From the NCBI GenBank assembly GCA_900555215.1, contig USKR01000089.1:1-5956 (forward strand): 5,956 bases of DNA. The letters run 5' to 3'. Every line of letters starts with the position of its first letter. The stretch's first letter is position 1. Shown here one piece after another: positions 4,694 to 5,956 of this stretch. The position numbers were made by a program, and so were the translations under genes. The DNA is from an uncultured Ruminococcus sp. (GTDB taxonomy: Bacteria; Bacillota; Clostridia; Lachnospirales; Lachnospiraceae). Below the pieces are notes generated by a model. That model was not told where the DNA came from. It saw only the letters and a list, made by a program, of their open reading frames with translations, and did not search any database.

Positions 4694-5956
4694 TTTTGAA
4701 GTGTGTGTAGTCGCTACCATGAGCGCAGGAAAGTCTACTCTGATCAATGCAATGCTTGGTGAAAAACTGATGCCGTCAAAGCAGGAGGCATGTACGGCAA
4801 TTATTACAAGGATCAAAGATACAGACAGCGAGAAGTGGCAGGCAGAGGTATATGATAGAGATAATTCTCTCTTGGAGACTCAGACTGATCTGACTTTAGA
4901 GATAATGGAGAGGCTCAACCAGTCGGAACGGGTTTCTCTGATAAAGGCAAACGGAAATATTCCGTTTGTTACGGCTGAAGACGTTTCTCTTGTACTCATC
5001 GATACCCCGGGTCCGAATAACTCAAGGGATCCAGAGCACAGGAGGGTACAGAGTGAATTCCTTGGAAGGTCTTCAAAATCACTTGTGTTATATATCATGG
5101 AGGGGACTTTTGGATCGGATGATGACAATGCGCTTTTACAGCGCGTCGCTGACAGCATGTCTGTGGGAGGAAAACAGTCGAAAGACAGGTTTATTTTTGT
5201 TGTCAACAAGATGGATGACAGAAAGAAGGAAGATGGAGAGACTGAGCAGACGCTTGAACGCATCAGAATGTATCTGAAGCAGCACGGAATTATGAACCCA
5301 AATCTGTTTCCAGCGGCAGCTCTTCCGGCTCTGAATATTAGGCTTATAAACAGTGGAGTTGAACTTGATGAAGATACGCTTGATGAAACGGAAGTGAAAG
5401 TGAGAAAATTAAACAGAAATGCAGATCTGCATTTCGAGAGTTTTTCGCCACTTCCTTCCAGTATCCGAAAAAACATGCAGCAGGAAATTGAAATCGCAAA
5501 AGAGAATGACGATATCTATAAGCAGGCGTTGATCCACACCGGAGTAGTCTCTGTCGAGGCCGCGATCCGTCAGTATGTACAGAAGTATGCGAAAACCGCA
5601 AAGATAAAAAATATTGTAGATACGTTTATGCATAAGCTTGACGAGGTGGGATGCTTCGAGGAGACTAAAAAAGAACTGGCAAAAAATAAGGGCGATAATG
5701 AACAAATTGTCTCTCAGATCAATGCGATTTCCAGCAAGATCACTGACCTTAATGTGGCGAAGAAATTCCGAAGTGCAGTTGACAGCGAATTAGTGAATAT
5801 AGGAAGAGAATTAAAAGATGTGGAGGAGGGGATTATCGAACGTTTCCAAAATAAGATTACGACTAAGATCCGGTCCTACACAGGAGAAGAAATGAGTCCG
5901 AGGGAAGCAGAAGATGAGATTGAACGGTTGAACAGGTTTGCTGCGCGGCTGGAACC
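4665..5956 (+). CDS. Second dynamin-like GTPase, 3' end outside window (at least 430 aa)
   Basis: This frame is open from 4584 to the window edge and is the longest coding stretch on the right side. The first ATG is at 4665 and overlaps the preceding gene by 29 nt. Counting from that Met, the GTPase domain begins at once: P-loop ATMSAGKST (17-25), QEACT with the switch Thr (40-44), LIDTPGPN (111-118), NKMD (181-184), then FPAAAL (215-220) as the G5 region. From about 245 the chain becomes helical and highly charged (RQYVQKYAKTAKIKNIV at 302-318; KKELAKNKGDNEQIVSQINA at 335-354), matching the stalk of bacterial dynamins. The end lies beyond the window, so any membrane-binding paddle is unseen. 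As drawn, the product lacks residues before the first G-domain strand; the 128-aa protein upstream probably supplies them, either as a partner or as the former N-terminus. It likely forms a functional pair with the compact GTPase at 3012. Confidence is high for the family and moderate for the start. Confidence 0.85.
   Translation, partial: MNSGIRKSSDFEVCVVATMSAGKSTLINAMLGEKLMPSKQEACTAIITRIKDTDSEKWQAEVYDRDNSLLETQTDLTLEIMERLNQSERVSLIKANGNIPFVTAEDVSLVLIDTPGPNNSRDPEHRRVQSEFLGRSSKSLVLYIMEGTFGSDDDNALLQRVADSMSVGGKQSKDRFIFVVNKMDDRKKEDGETEQTLERIRMYLKQHGIMNPNLFPAAALPALNIRLINSGVELDEDTLDETEVKVRKLNRNADLHFESFSPLPSSIRKNMQQEIEIAKENDDIYKQALIHTGVVSVEAAIRQYVQKYAKTAKIKNIVDTFMHKLDEVGCFEETKKELAKNKGDNEQIVSQINAISSKITDLNVAKKFRSAVDSELVNIGRELKDVEEGIIERFQNKITTKIRSYTGEEMSPREAEDEIERLNRFAARLE

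Noticed and set aside
4684..4700. Programmed +1 frameshift at CAG-TGA joining the 128-aa protein to the GTPase
   Set aside because: The frame relation would need +1 (or -2), but the CAG codon offers no good re-pairing in the +1 frame and the site does not match the known prfB-type CTT-TGA signal. An indel or internal start explains the data more simply.
4880..5476. Minus-strand open frame (198 codons) opposite the second GTPase
   Set aside because: It is a Ser/Phe-rich shadow of the GTPase domain, whose P-loop, DTPG and NKMD motifs on the plus strand are unambiguous.
1..5956. CRISPR array, tRNA, rRNA, insertion-sequence ends or attachment sites
   Set aside because: I saw no regularly spaced repeats, no cloverleaf-like sequence, no transposase frame and no terminal inverted repeats anywhere in the window.

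Overview
The window looks like a piece of a Clostridia chromosome, most likely Lachnospiraceae-like (Bacillota). The basis is the strong GGAGG-type ribosome binding sites, TATAAT -10 boxes, tight gene spacing, and protein families typical of gut Firmicutes: an FtsX/MacB-type permease, a short XRE regulator, a DUF6809-like small protein, a WYL regulator and dynamin-like GTPases. The taxonomic call is an inference from style and is not proven.

Layout. (1) Positions 1-923 hold the 3' part of an ABC transporter permease gene, closed by a strong hairpin at 985-1038. This part is visibly richer in G+C than the rest. (2) Positions 1067-1396 hold a small gene of unknown function (88 aa) with its own extended -10 promoter and an operator-like palindrome. 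It converges, 7 bp apart, on (3) an XRE-type repressor gene on the minus strand (1712-1404). (4) Positions 1713-1932 are an AT-rich, palindrome-dense divergent promoter region serving the XRE gene leftward and (5) a WYL-domain regulator (1933-2883) rightward. (6) A promoter with an embedded palindrome (2957-2988) precedes (7) a compact operon: a 430-aa dynamin-like GTPase (3012-4304), a 128-aa protein (4307-4693), and a second dynamin-like GTPase (4665 to beyond the right edge) that overlaps the 128-aa gene by 29 nt in another frame.

The main point of interest is the regulator-plus-dynamin unit. Two paralogous bacterial dynamin-like GTPases lie head-to-tail, and both have intact P-loop, DTPG and NKxD motifs. 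They sit immediately downstream of a WYL regulator in an accessory-looking setting with an XRE repressor. Bacterial dynamin-like proteins usually act in pairs on membranes, and some (LeoA/LeoBC of the Eleos system, Bacillus DynA) are linked to phage defence. WYL repressors (BrxR, CapW) control several defence loci. A membrane-remodelling stress or defence module is therefore a reasonable but untested reading.

The second GTPase appears to be split. The 128-aa protein reads like the N-terminal domain of a longer dynamin-like protein, and its stop falls where the reading frame jumps to that of the GTPase domain. This is either an ancestral frameshift or deletion, or a two-cistron arrangement supported by a good internal ribosome binding site. 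The second GTPase frame has no stop before the window end, so its true length cannot be seen.
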